A DNA stretch of 49,310 bases, from contig CAZGTQ010000412.1 in the NCBI GenBank assembly GCA_964528575.1, positions 1 to 49,310 on the forward strand, in the 5' to 3' direction. Below are positions 32,454 to 41,035 of the stretch, in pieces (position 1 is the stretch's first letter; each line of letters begins with the position of its first letter). Source of the DNA: CAZGTQ01 sp964528575. GTDB taxonomy: Bacteria; Planctomycetota; UBA1135; GCA-002686595. Position numbers and translations under genes: made by a program. A model generated the notes under the pieces. That model searched no databases, was not told where the DNA came from, and was given only the letters and a program-made list of their open reading frames with translations.

Positions 32454-33235
32454 CGCTCCTCCTCGCGGAGTTGCAGCAGCTCGTAGTTGCGCGCGAGCGT
32501 CTTCGACAGCGACACGATGCGCACGTCGACGCGCCGGTTGCGTTGGCGGCCGAGGGGGTCGTCGTTCGTCGCGCGCGGTGCGTCGGCGCCGCGCGTCGCG
32601 ATCTGGATCTGCTCCGCCGAGACGCCGGCGCGGGCGATCAGCTCCGCCGCCGTCTTCGCGCGGGCGAGTCCGAGCGCCTCCGCGCTCGGCCACGGCACGC
32701 CGACGCGGTCGTCGGTGTGGCCGGTGACGACGAGGCGGTAGGGATAGTGCTGCAGCGTGTCCGCGAGCTCCGCGAGGCAAGTGCGCAGCCCGTCGGACGG
32801 CGTGGCGGAGCCCGGCCGGAACGACGCGAGGTCGTCGAACGCGACGAGCAGCCCGTCGGCGATCGAGTTCAGGTCGATCGCGACGTGGTCCTCGCTCTCC
32901 TTCTGGCCCATCTCCTCGAGCGTGCCGACGAGCTCCTCGGGCGGGCGCGAGTGGCGCGTCCGCGAGCCCTCGAGCGGGTGGGACGAGGTCATCCAATCCG
33001 CGTCCGGCGCCTCGACGAAGCTGTCGCCCTGGAGCGACTGGAGCGCGCCGTCGTCCTCCATGAACAGCGACGGCAGCCGCAGGACGTGCTTCTTGTCCAG
33101 CGACGAGAACGTCAGCAGCAGGATGAAGAACGTGACGAGCAGCGAGATCATGTCGACGAACGTCGTGATCCACTCCGGAGCGCCCGCCGGTGCGCTCTCC
33201 TCGCTGCGCTTCTTCCCCTTGCGCGCCACGGTCAC
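32450..33235 (-). CDS. motB: Flagellar motor stator protein MotB
   Basis: The 261-residue protein starts at a GTG overlapping the motA stop (GTGA at 33232-33235). The transmembrane helix carries the essential Asp (Asp28 in TTFVDMISLLVTFFILLLTF). A long linker follows, then an OmpA-like peptidoglycan-binding domain with intact VVTGHTDDRVG, ALGLARAKTAAEL and RQRNRRVDVRIV motifs. With MotA it forms the ion-conducting stator anchored to the wall. The coupling ion cannot be told from the sequence. A degenerate paralogue follows directly. Confidence 0.95.
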   Translation of the reverse strand: MTVARKGKKRSEESAPAGAPEWITTFVDMISLLVTFFILLLTFSSLDKKHVLRLPSLFMEDDGALQSLQGDSFVEAPDADWMTSSHPLEGSRTRHSRPPEELVGTLEEMGQKESEDHVAIDLNSIADGLLVAFDDLASFRPGSATPSDGLRTCLAELADTLQHYPYRLVVTGHTDDRVGVPWPSAEALGLARAKTAAELIARAGVSAEQIQIATRGADAPRATNDDPLGRQRNRRVDVRIVSLSKTLARNYELLQLREEER

Positions 33236-33999
33236 GCCTCGACGAGCTCGCGCGCGCTCGGCGCGAGGAAGCTCTTGAGCTTCTCCTTGATCAACTGCGG
33301 CTTCTCGCCCGACTGGATCGCGATGATCCCTTCGATCATCAGGTCGCGCAGCAGCGACTCTTCCTTCGCGCGCACGGCGAGCTTGCCCGACAGCGGGATG
33401 AACACCATGTTCGCGAGCATCGCGCCGTAGAGCGTCGTCAAGAGCGCCGTCGCCATGCCGCCGCCGATCTGCGACGGGTCCGACAGGTTCTTGAGCATCT
33501 GCACGAGCCCGACGAGCGTGCCGATCATGCCGAACGCGGGCGCGTAGGAGCCGACGGCGTCGAGGATGCTCTTGCCGCCCGCGTGCCGCTGCCGCTGCCA
33601 CTCGGCCTCGAGCTCCATGATGTCGCGCACCGTCTCGGCCGAGAACCCGTCGATGACGAGCTGGATCCCCTTGCCGAAGAACGCGTCGTCGACCTCCTGC
33701 AGCCGTCCCTCGAGCGCGAGCAGTCCCTCCTTGCGGGCGAGGTTCGCGTAGTCGATGACCCGCTCGATCTCCTGCGCGGGCGTGTTCAGCTTGAACAGGT
33801 AGCTGCGCAGGATGACCTTCACGAGGTTCTTCACGTCGAACATCGTGAAGCTCATCAGCGTCACGCCGATCGACCCGCCCAGCACGAGGATGAGCGAGGG
33901 GACGTGGAAGAAGCTGACGATGCCGCCGGGCCCCGTCGCCATCGAGACGAGGACGAACGCGAAGCACAGCAGCGTGCCAAGGACGGTTGCGGGATCCAT
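33232..33999 (-). CDS. motA: Flagellar motor stator protein MotA
   Basis: The 255-residue protein has four hydrophobic segments. The N-terminal helices (VLGTLLCFAFVLVSMATGPG, SLILVLGGSIGVTLMSF) are followed by a cytoplasmic loop with the charged torque-generating region (NLARKEGLLALEGRLQEVDD) and two C-terminal helices (YAPAFGMIGTLVGLVQMLKN, GGGMATALLTTLYGAMLANM) with family Pro and Gly residues. It forms the rotating pentamer of the stator. It is coupled to motB by a GTGA overlap and separated from the MotE-like gene by 99 bases of non-coding sequence that could contain a separate promoter. Confidence 0.96.
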   Translation of the reverse strand: MDPATVLGTLLCFAFVLVSMATGPGGIVSFFHVPSLILVLGGSIGVTLMSFTMFDVKNLVKVILRSYLFKLNTPAQEIERVIDYANLARKEGLLALEGRLQEVDDAFFGKGIQLVIDGFSAETVRDIMELEAEWQRQRHAGGKSILDAVGSYAPAFGMIGTLVGLVQMLKNLSDPSQIGGGMATALLTTLYGAMLANMVFIPLSGKLAVRAKEESLLRDLMIEGIIAIQSGEKPQLIKEKLKSFLAPSARELVEA

Positions 34000-34098
34000 G
34001 GGGACTGCGGACCGCGCCGTGGGGACGGCGGGACGCCGCTTCCCCTATCGACCGCTTCGCGGGGGACCTTGATGGGCCCCGAGCGCCTTCGCGGCCGC

Positions 34099-34857
34099 TC
34101 AATCGCCCGTCAGACCGGCTTTGGCGTACGCCTCTTGGTACGTCCGCCAGCGGTCGGCCGGCAGCACCGCGAGCAGCTCGCCCGCCCGCTCGCGCCGCAG
34201 CGCGCGCAGCATGATCGCCGCCTCCTCGGGCTCGAAGAGCAGGAGCCGCGCCGCGAGCTCCTCGACGTCGCCCTCCTCGAAGAGCTTTCCGGTCTCGCGC
34301 AGCGCCGCCTTCTCGCGGGCGTCGCGCGCGGTCTCGCCCTCCTGGAGCGCCTCCTCGCGCAGAGCGAGCTGCCGCTCGAACGCGCGCAGCTCCTCCCAGC
34401 GCTGCTCGATGTCGCGCCGCATCTGCGCGATGCTCGCCACCTGTTCGTCCAACGTGCCCTGCCGCACGTCGGCGAGCCGCTCGCGGTCGACGAGCTCCGC
34501 CTCGCGCGCGTCGAGCACGCGCGCCCGCGCCTTGAACATCTCGGCGAGCTCGCGCAGCGCGGCCTCGCCGGGCTCGACGCTCTCGGCGTGCGCGGCCAGG
34601 AGCCCGACCTGCGACTCGATCAGCTCCGCGCGCGACTCGGCGGGCGTCGGACCGGGCGCCGAGGGAGCGCGCGGCTCGTTGCTCTCGTTCGCCAACGGCG
34701 CCTCGATCGGGAGCGGCTCGGGCGCTCCGAAGAGCGAGCCGACGAGCGGGACCTCGCTCATGTCCCGGTCCGACGACGCGATGGCGCCGATGAACGTCGC
34801 GGCGAACAGCGTCGCGGCGCCTGAGGACAGGAGCAGAATTTCGAGCTTGCGGTTCAC
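34099..34857 (-). CDS. MotE-like membrane coiled-coil protein
   Basis: The 252-residue protein has an N-terminal transmembrane helix (LLLSSGAATLFAATFIGAI), a Pro-rich segment, a long charged coiled coil (about residues 80-190) and a C-terminal domain DVEELAARLLLFEPEEAAIM resembling the MgtE N-domain/FliG-middle superfamily. That domain is the feature of MotE, the periplasmic stator chaperone described in Campylobacter, and such proteins often sit between fliJ and motA as here. The role is therefore probably in stator assembly or flagellar targeting. The 99 bases between this gene and motA contain no gene. Confidence 0.75.
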   Translation of the reverse strand: MNRKLEILLLSSGAATLFAATFIGAIASSDRDMSEVPLVGSLFGAPEPLPIEAPLANESNEPRAPSAPGPTPAESRAELIESQVGLLAAHAESVEPGEAALRELAEMFKARARVLDAREAELVDRERLADVRQGTLDEQVASIAQMRRDIEQRWEELRAFERQLALREEALQEGETARDAREKAALRETGKLFEEGDVEELAARLLLFEPEEAAIMLRALRRERAGELLAVLPADRWRTYQEAYAKAGLTGD

Positions 34858-34872
34858 GGGGGGACCGGGCCG

Positions 34873-35376
34873 CTAGGCGCGGCCTCGACGAATGTGATCG
34901 GACGCGGCGGGGCCGGGACCTGAAACCGATTCCCGCAGGGCGCGGTCGCGGCGCGCGGCGGCCTCGTCGGCGACGAGCGCCTCGGCGCGCCCGGCCTCGA
35001 GCTGGTGCCGCTCCCGGGCGCGCTCCTCGAGCCGCTCGAGCGCCGCCACGTCGCGCTCGCGCTCGCGCCACGCGTCGCGGAGCCGGTCGGCCTGTGCGCG
35101 GCGGGTCCGGGCGCGCTCGCGGGCGGAGCGCAGGCGCTCGGCGAGCGTGTCGAGCGTGCGCTCGGCGACGAGCGCCCGGGCCGCGCCTCCGCGCGGGTCG
35201 CGACGCGCGGCGACGAGCTCGCGCTGGGCGGCGCGCAGAGCCTCGGCGAGCGCGTCCGCCTGCTCCTCGCCCTCGCGCGCCTCGCGCTCGGCGCCCGCCC
35301 ACGTGGCGCGGGCGAGCTCCTCCTGCACCTCGCGCACGCGCGCGAGCCGCTCGAGCCGGAACCGGAAGCGTTTCAC
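34873..35376 (-). CDS. fliJ: Flagellar export chaperone FliJ
   Basis: The 167-residue protein is nearly all charged coiled coil with very high Arg, Glu and Ala content. It begins KRFRFRLERLARVREVQEEL, as FliJ proteins do. FliJ is the central stalk of the export ATPase, joining FliI to FlhA. Its GTG start overlaps the fliI stop (GTGA at 35373-35376). The tail is rich in Arg and Asp and ends HIRRGRA. Conservation of FliJ is always low, so the call rests on topology, length and its place directly after fliI. Confidence 0.88.
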   Translation of the reverse strand: MKRFRFRLERLARVREVQEELARATWAGAEREAREGEEQADALAEALRAAQRELVAARRDPRGGAARALVAERTLDTLAERLRSARERARTRRAQADRLRDAWRERERDVAALERLEERARERHQLEAGRAEALVADEAAARRDRALRESVSGPGPAASDHIRRGRA

Positions 35377-36689
35377 GCGGCGACCTCCAGGAACACGCGC
35401 GCGAGCGCCTCGAGCGAGTCGTCGAGCGTCGAGCGCTCGTGGGAGTCCTGGCGCAGGAACGCCTCGATCGCGGGCATGCGGCGCAGCGCCGCGTCGAGCC
35501 GCGGGCTCGTGCCGGGCTTGTACGCGCCGATCTCGACGAGGTCGCGCGACTCGCGGTAGGTCGCGAGGTCGGTGCGCACGAGCTGCGCGAGCTGGCGATG
35601 CTCGGGGCCCGCGACCGAGTCCATGAGGCGCGAGAGGCTCGCGAGCACGTCGACGGCGGGGTAGTGGCCGCGTCGCGCGAGCTCGCGGTCGAGCAAGAGG
35701 TGTCCGTCGAGCAGTCCGCGCAGCGTGTCGGCGACGGGCTCGTTCGGGTCGTCCGCGTCGAGCAGCACGGTGAGGAGCCCCGTGATGCTGCCGGCCTCGG
35801 TGCGGCCCATGCGCTCGACGAGGCGCGGGACGGTGGCGAAGAAGCTCGGCGGGTAGCCGCGCACGGTCGGCGGTTCGCCCGCCGCGAGGCCGATCTCGCG
35901 CGCTGCCGCGGCGAAGCGCGTGATCGAGTCGAGCACGAGCAGCACGTTCGCGCCGCGGTCGCGGAAGCTCTCGGCGATCGTGACGGCGACGAACGGCGCG
36001 AGGTAGCGCTCGATCGGCGCGCGGTCGGACGTCGCGACGACGAGCACGCTCTTGGGCCGCCGATCGTCGCCGAGCACGTCCTCGAGGAACGCGCGCACCT
36101 CGCGGCCGCGCTCGCCGACGAGCGCGACGACGATCACGTCCGCGTCGGTCCCGCGCGTGATCTGGCCGAGCAGCGAGGACTTGCCGACGCCGGCGCCGGC
36201 GAAGATGCCGATTCGCTGTCCGCGGCCGAGCGTCGCGAGCGCGTCGATCGCGCGAACGCCGGTCTGGAACGGCTCGTCGATGCGTTTGCGCCCGAGCGGC
36301 GCGGGCGCGGCGCTGCGCACCCGGCGCACGTCGCGCGCGGCGGGCGGGCGACCGCCGTCGAGCGCGCCGCCGAAGCCGTCGAGCGTGCGCCCGAGCAGCG
36401 CGTCGCCGACGCCGACGGTGAACGGGCGGCCGAGCGCGGTGACGATCTGCTGCGGCGCGATGCCCTCGAGGTCGCCGTGCGGCATCAGCAGCGTGCGCGA
36501 GCCGCGGAAGCCGACGACCTCGGCGTCGACCGGGCCGCGCGCGCCGCGCTCGATCCGGCACAGCTCGCCCATCGCGGCGGGCACGCCCTCGGCCTCGACG
36601 ACGAGGCCCGAGACGATGTCGACGCGGCCGCGGAACGAGGGCCGGGCGGCTTCGGCGACGTGCTGCAGAGCTCGCTCGAGGTCGATCAC
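35373..36689 (-). CDS. fliI: Flagellar export ATPase FliI
   Basis: The 438-residue protein is an F1-beta-like ATPase with Walker A GAGVGKSS at residues 165-172, Walker B region VLLVLDSITRFA, the export-ATPase signature YPPSFFATVPRLVERMG and the acidic ERGREV element. It drives flagellar type III export together with FliH and FliJ. The start is a GTG overlapping the fliH stop (GTGA at 36686-36689). All catalytic motifs are intact, and its length matches the family. Confidence 0.97.
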   Translation of the reverse strand: MIDLERALQHVAEAARPSFRGRVDIVSGLVVEAEGVPAAMGELCRIERGARGPVDAEVVGFRGSRTLLMPHGDLEGIAPQQIVTALGRPFTVGVGDALLGRTLDGFGGALDGGRPPAARDVRRVRSAAPAPLGRKRIDEPFQTGVRAIDALATLGRGQRIGIFAGAGVGKSSLLGQITRGTDADVIVVALVGERGREVRAFLEDVLGDDRRPKSVLVVATSDRAPIERYLAPFVAVTIAESFRDRGANVLLVLDSITRFAAAAREIGLAAGEPPTVRGYPPSFFATVPRLVERMGRTEAGSITGLLTVLLDADDPNEPVADTLRGLLDGHLLLDRELARRGHYPAVDVLASLSRLMDSVAGPEHRQLAQLVRTDLATYRESRDLVEIGAYKPGTSPRLDAALRRMPAIEAFLRQDSHERSTLDDSLEALARVFLEVAA

Positions 36690-37249
36690 CGGCGCAGCTC
36701 CCCGAGCAGCCGCTCGCGGATCGCGTCGAGCGCGGCGTCGAGGTCGCGCACGACGAGCCCGTCCGGCGTCGTGACGTGCACGTGCCCGCGCGGCACGTCC
36801 TCGTCGGCCTCGACCTTCGTGGCCGCGCGGAACGAGCAGCTCTCGAGCGCGCTCGCGTCGGCGGGGTGCAGGTGCACGGTGCACGAGCCGCGGCCGACGC
36901 CGGACGCGGCGAGCGTCTCGCGCACCATCGCTTCGACGTCGTAGCGGCCGGCGTCGAGCTCGACGGCGAGGAGTTGGCGCGCGATCGCGGTCGCGAGCAC
37001 GGCGACGGCGCGCGGCACCTCGTCGAGCGCCTCCTCGCGGGCGGCGTGGAGCGCGGCGGCGGCCTCGTCGAGCGCGCGTCCCAGCGTCGCGCGCACCGCG
37101 CGCTCGCCCTCGACGCGGCCCTCGATCCGGCCCTCGCGGCGCGCGTCGTCGAACGCCGCCGTCAATCCGCGCGCGCGCACGTCGGCGACCGAGTCGGCGA
37201 CGCGCACGGCGCTCGGCTCGCGCTGCAGGGCGACTCGCTCAGGTGACAA
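36686..37249 (-). CDS. fliH: Flagellar assembly protein FliH
   Basis: The 187-residue protein has a charged, repetitive N-terminal part (ARREGRIEGRVEGERAVRAT) followed by a helical region and a C-terminal domain (ALESCSFRAATKVEADED, PRGHVHVTTPDGLVVRDLDA). The latter matches the FliH/HrpE alpha/beta domain that regulates FliI. The chosen start is a TTG at 37249 overlapping the end of fliG by 11 bases, with GAGG close upstream. A GTG at codon 16 is an alternative. FliH holds FliI inactive until it docks at the C-ring. Confidence 0.87.
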   Translation of the reverse strand: MSPERVALQREPSAVRVADSVADVRARGLTAAFDDARREGRIEGRVEGERAVRATLGRALDEAAAALHAAREEALDEVPRAVAVLATAIARQLLAVELDAGRYDVEAMVRETLAASGVGRGSCTVHLHPADASALESCSFRAATKVEADEDVPRGHVHVTTPDGLVVRDLDAALDAIRERLLGELRR

Positions 37250-38267
37250 GGTCCTCGCCTGCCCGCACCGGGCGGAACTCGCCCGCGTCCATGAGGGCGC
37301 GGACCGCTTGCATGATCTCTTCGCGCGACCCGTCGACTTCCGACATCGGCACCGGGCCCGCGAGCTCGCGTTCCTCGGCGACCCTCTCGCGCACGCGTGC
37401 GCTCAGGTTCGACAGCACGTTCGATTCGACGGCCTTGTTGCACGCCTTGAGCGCGATCGACAGCGTCTTCGTGTTCACCGAGCCGAGGATCTTCTGCATC
37501 GAGCGCTTGTCGACGCTCGCGAGATCGTCCCACGTGAACATGTGCTCGCGGATCTCCTGCGCGACCTCCGCGGACTCGGCGTCGAGCCCCTGCAGCACGA
37601 TGCGCTCGATGTCCTCGCCCGTGCGGCTGAGCATCTCGGCGATCGTCTGGAGGCGGTGCGTCGAGTCGGCGAGCGCGCTCGTGCCGCCCTCGCCCGCGGC
37701 GCCGAGCTGGTCCTCGAGGTCCGTCGCGATCGCCCGCAGCGTCGCGTAGCCCGGCGGCGTCAGCTTGGTCATGCGGCGCACGACGTCGAGCGCGACCTCG
37801 GGGTCGTAGCACGCGAGGATGCCGGACGACGTCGCCGGCTCGAGGTGCGCGAGCACGACCGCAGCGACCGCGGGCGACTCGTTCTTCAGGACGCCGGCGA
37901 TCGTCTCGACCGGGTACGCCTCGATGCGCTCGAACGGGTGCTCGAGGTTGCGGCGGCGCGCCATCTCCTCGAGGACGCTCGCGCCGCGTTCCTCGCCGAG
38001 CGAGGCCGCGAGCAGGCGCCCGAGCTCGTCCCCGCGCGCCGGTTGCACCGGGGCGGGGCCCGCCGCGGCTTCGACGAGGTCGCGGTAGAGCGACTGGACG
38101 CGATCGGCCGACGCGACCGACGGGTCGAGCGACGTCATCGCCTCCGCGACGTCGCCCAGCACGTCGTCGCGCAGATGGCGCAGCACCGACGCGGCGGCCT
38201 CGCGCTCGAGGCTGAGCAGGAAGACGGCGGCGCGCTGCGCCCCCGCGAGCTCCTTCGTGTCGTTCAT
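37239..38267 (-). CDS. fliG: Flagellar motor switch protein FliG
   Basis: The 342-residue protein contains the N-terminal FliF-binding domain (AAVFLLSLEREAAASVLRHL), the middle domain (EHPFERIEAYPVETIAGVLK, PAVAAVVLAHLEPATSSGIL) and the C-terminal torque domain (FTWDDLASVDKRSMQKILGS, LSNLSARVRERVAEERELAG), with the charged residues that contact MotA. It is complete and typical in length. Its ATG overlaps the fliF stop (ATGA at 38264-38267). Confidence 0.97.
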   Translation of the reverse strand: MNDTKELAGAQRAAVFLLSLEREAAASVLRHLRDDVLGDVAEAMTSLDPSVASADRVQSLYRDLVEAAAGPAPVQPARGDELGRLLAASLGEERGASVLEEMARRRNLEHPFERIEAYPVETIAGVLKNESPAVAAVVLAHLEPATSSGILACYDPEVALDVVRRMTKLTPPGYATLRAIATDLEDQLGAAGEGGTSALADSTHRLQTIAEMLSRTGEDIERIVLQGLDAESAEVAQEIREHMFTWDDLASVDKRSMQKILGSVNTKTLSIALKACNKAVESNVLSNLSARVRERVAEERELAGPVPMSEVDGSREEIMQAVRALMDAGEFRPVRAGEDLVT

Positions 38268-39841
38268 CGGCCGGTCCCGACCTTCCTCGTGTCACGCGCC
38301 CACGCCGAGAGGATGCGGCCGACCTGCTCGGGCCGCTCGGACACGAGCTCGTCGACCTGACGGCGCAGGATCTCGTCCGGATCGAGCGGCTCTTCGGCCT
38401 CTTCGGCCGCCTCGTCCGCCGTCGCCGGCGTTTCCTCCGTCGCCTTCTTGCGCGCGCCGCGCAGCGTGCGCACGAGCAGGAACAGGAACGCCGCCGCGGC
38501 GAGGATCTCGACGCCGCGCTCGATCAGCTTCTGCACGACGTCGCTCTCGAGCCCGGTCGGCTCGGCGAGCGGCTTCGGCTCGGGCGTCTGGAACGCGATC
38601 TGCATCGACTCGAAGGAGTCGCGCGCGGGCACGAAGCCGACCGCTGCCTTCACGCTCATCGCGAGCGCGTCGAGCTTCTCGGCGGCGATGCTCTCGTCGA
38701 GGAAGAGCGAGACGGACAGACGCTCGAGCACCGGCGTCGTGCGCACCTGCGTGCGCTGCACCCGGTCGGCGATGTACGCCTTGCGCGTCGTCTCGTCCTT
38801 CGCCTCGGGCACGTCGACCGCGGCCGTCGCGACGCCGCCGCCGGCGCCCGCGCCGGAGACGCCCGCGTTGTCGACGCCGAAGCCGTCGGGCGCGAGGTTC
38901 GACGCCGTGCCGGCCGGGCCGCCGACGCTCGCGTCCGCCGTCACCGGCGTGCGCGAGCTCTGCTTCTCCTCGGACACGACGACGCGGCTCTCGGGATCGC
39001 TCGTCTCCGACGTCTCGGTGACGCGGTCGGTGTCCCAGCTCGACGTGACGGTCACGCGCGCCTTGCCCGCGCCGAGGATGCTGTCGAGCAGCTCGGTCGC
39101 GCGGTCGGAGAGCTCCATGTCGTGGCGGCGCTGCGTCTCGTGCCAGCCGGACGCGACGGCGGACGGATCGGTCCCGTCGCCGCCGTCGAACAGGCTGTTG
39201 CCGTCCTGGTCGGAGATCACGAGGTTCTCGGGCTCCACGCCGAGCCGGAAGCGCACGAGCTGCGCCACGGTACGCGCCTGGCCGGGCGAGAGGTCGCGGC
39301 CGTCGCGCAACGTGAGCGTCACCGATGCGGTGACCGGCGTCGTGCGGCGCACGAGCGAGCCGTCCTCGTGGTGCGTGCCGACGCGCGCCTTGACGACGAA
39401 GTCGAGCTCTTCGAGCAGCGCCTCGGTCTCCTGCCACTCGCGCTTGCGGATCGCCTGCTGGCGCTCGCCGGAGCTCATGAAGACCGTGCTGACGCCGCCG
39501 AGATCGGTCGTGATCCCGCCGGGGCTGTGCTCGAGCGCGCCCGCAGTGAAGATCGCGCTCAGCGCCTTCATGCGATCGCCGTGGTCGACCAGCACGAAGT
39601 ACGGGCCGGGCGGCTGGCTGACCTGGAACGGGATGCCGGCCTCGGAGAGCGCCTTGAGCACGGCCGATCGCTCCTGGTCGTCGAGGTGCGACGCGACCTC
39701 GGTCCATTCCGGCTCGCTCACGACGAGAGCGGCGGCGCCGAGGACGCCGAGCGTCGCGAGCGCGATCGCGATCGCGGCGCCCTTGCCCGTCGCGCCGGCG
39801 GCGCGCACCTGGTCGAGCAGCTTGCGCAGTGTCTCGCTCAT
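38264..39841 (-). CDS. fliF: Flagellar MS-ring protein FliF
   Basis: The 525-residue protein has an N-terminal transmembrane helix (AAIAIALATLGVLGAAALVV), YscJ/FliF ring-building domains (VASHLDDQERSAVLKALSEA, GIPFQVSQPPGPYFVLVDHG), a long periplasmic loop with low-complexity Gly/Ala segment near residues 300-340, a second transmembrane helix (EILAAAAFLFLLVRTLRGAR) and an acidic cytoplasmic tail ending in the FliG-binding region. It forms the MS-ring. The fliE stop and fliF start share one base (TGATG at 39839-39843). Confidence 0.95.
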   Translation of the reverse strand: MSETLRKLLDQVRAAGATGKGAAIAIALATLGVLGAAALVVSEPEWTEVASHLDDQERSAVLKALSEAGIPFQVSQPPGPYFVLVDHGDRMKALSAIFTAGALEHSPGGITTDLGGVSTVFMSSGERQQAIRKREWQETEALLEELDFVVKARVGTHHEDGSLVRRTTPVTASVTLTLRDGRDLSPGQARTVAQLVRFRLGVEPENLVISDQDGNSLFDGGDGTDPSAVASGWHETQRRHDMELSDRATELLDSILGAGKARVTVTSSWDTDRVTETSETSDPESRVVVSEEKQSSRTPVTADASVGGPAGTASNLAPDGFGVDNAGVSGAGAGGGVATAAVDVPEAKDETTRKAYIADRVQRTQVRTTPVLERLSVSLFLDESIAAEKLDALAMSVKAAVGFVPARDSFESMQIAFQTPEPKPLAEPTGLESDVVQKLIERGVEILAAAAFLFLLVRTLRGARKKATEETPATADEAAEEAEEPLDPDEILRRQVDELVSERPEQVGRILSAWARDTRKVGTGR

Positions 39842-40203
39842 CAGACGTTCATCCGCATGACTTCGCGGTAGGCGTCGAGGAGCTTGTTGCGCACCTCGAG
39901 CGCGTACTTGAACGAGAGGTCGGCCTGCTTGATCCGCGCCGCCAGCTCGTGGAAGTCGTCGACGCGACCCGTCACGACGTCCTCCGGCAGGCTCTCCGCG
40001 CGCGCGACCTGCCCTCCGACCGCGTCGAGCCCTTGCTCGAGCGCGGCGACGAAGCGGCCGCGCTCCGTCTGCGCCGCGTCCGCGCCGCCGCCGATGCGGG
40101 CCGCGTCGTGCGTGGCGCTCGCGGCCTCGGCCTGCTTGCGCGCGGCGGCGAGGATCGCCTCGTGGGCGAGCGACCCGCCCTGGCTGCCGATGCGGTCGAC
40201 CAT
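39841..40203 (-). CDS. fliE: Flagellar hook-basal body protein FliE
   Basis: The 120-residue protein has the FliE C-terminal signature: DFHELAARIKQADLSFKYAL, then EVRNKLLDAYREVMRMNV. It links the MS-ring to the rod. The N-terminal part is longer and more Ala-rich than in enterics. The start at ATG 40203 lies 18 bases after flgC. It is followed at once by fliF. Confidence 0.94.
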   Translation of the reverse strand: MVDRIGSQGGSLAHEAILAAARKQAEAASATHDAARIGGGADAAQTERGRFVAALEQGLDAVGGQVARAESLPEDVVTGRVDDFHELAARIKQADLSFKYALEVRNKLLDAYREVMRMNV

Positions 40204-40221
40204 GGTCCGCCCTCAGGACGC

Positions 40222-40653
40222 CTAGCGCGCGACCTCCAGCGCGCGCTCGGCCATCCGCTCGAACGCCTCCTTGACGGCGGCGTTCGCCTCGTACGCGCGC
40301 AGCGCCGTGATCAGGTCGGCCATCTCCCGCGTCGCGTTGACGTTCGGCAGCTCGACGAGGCCCTCCTCGTCTGCGTCCGGGTGGCTCGGGTCGTGGACGA
40401 TCTGCATCGGCGAGGCGAGGTCGGGCACGACGCGCGCGGCGCGCACGCCCATGACGCGCTTCTCGCCGCTGCGCAGCTTCTCGACGAGCGGCTCGAACAC
40501 GACGAGCCGGCGCCGGTACGGGCCGCCGTCGGGCGTGCTCGTCGTGCGCGCGTTCGCGATGTTCTGCGCGATCGTGTCGATGCGCACGCGCTCGGCCGCG
40601 AGGCCGGAGCTCGAGATGCGCATCCCCCGGAAAAGGTGGTCGATTCCGCTCAT
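40222..40653 (-). CDS. flgC: Flagellar proximal rod protein FlgC
   Basis: The 143-residue protein starts MSGIDHLFRGMRISSSGLAA and continues IAQNIANARTTSTPDGGPYR, the Asn-Ile-Ala-Asn rod signature. The C-terminal VELPNVNATREMADLITALRA segment is also canonical. It forms the proximal rod with FlgB. It lies 15 bases downstream of flgB. The length and motif set are complete. Confidence 0.95.
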   Translation of the reverse strand: MSGIDHLFRGMRISSSGLAAERVRIDTIAQNIANARTTSTPDGGPYRRRLVVFEPLVEKLRSGEKRVMGVRAARVVPDLASPMQIVHDPSHPDADEEGLVELPNVNATREMADLITALRAYEANAAVKEAFERMAERALEVAR

Positions 40654-40668
40654 GACGACGTGCCGGCC

Positions 40669-41025
40669 CTACCGGCTCTCCTCGATGCTCGCGCGGATCA
40701 GCTCGAAACGGCCGCGCAGGATCGCGGTGTACGACTCGTACAGGAGCCGGTTCTCCCGCGCCGCGTTCAGCTCGAGCTCGAGATGGACGTTGTTGCCGTC
40801 GGGGCGCGGCGGGGTGAGCTCGTCGGTCGTGACGAGGGGCGCGACGTCCGCCGTCTCGCGTCCTTCGCGCATCCGCCCGCCGACGAGATCCTCGAAGCGC
40901 ACGATCTCGCGGCGGTAGCCGGGCGTGTTCTGGTTCGCGACGTTGTTCGCGATGACGCGGCTGCGCAGCGCCGACGCTTCCAGCAGGCGCAGGAGCAGGT
41001 CGCCCCGTCCGATCTCGATGCCCAT
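40669..41025 (-). CDS. flgB: Flagellar proximal rod protein FlgB
   Basis: The 118-residue protein has the rod-protein motif RSRVIANNVANQNTPGYRRE and a C-terminal helical segment (LELELNAARENRLLYESYTA, ILRGRFELIRASIEE). It is the first structural flagellar gene here and starts 10 bases after the sigma-54 regulator stop. Its promoter probably lies upstream of, or within, the regulatory genes. Confidence 0.94.
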   Translation of the reverse strand: MGIEIGRGDLLLRLLEASALRSRVIANNVANQNTPGYRREIVRFEDLVGGRMREGRETADVAPLVTTDELTPPRPDGNNVHLELELNAARENRLLYESYTAILRGRFELIRASIEESR

Positions 41026-41035
41026 CCGCGCGCTC

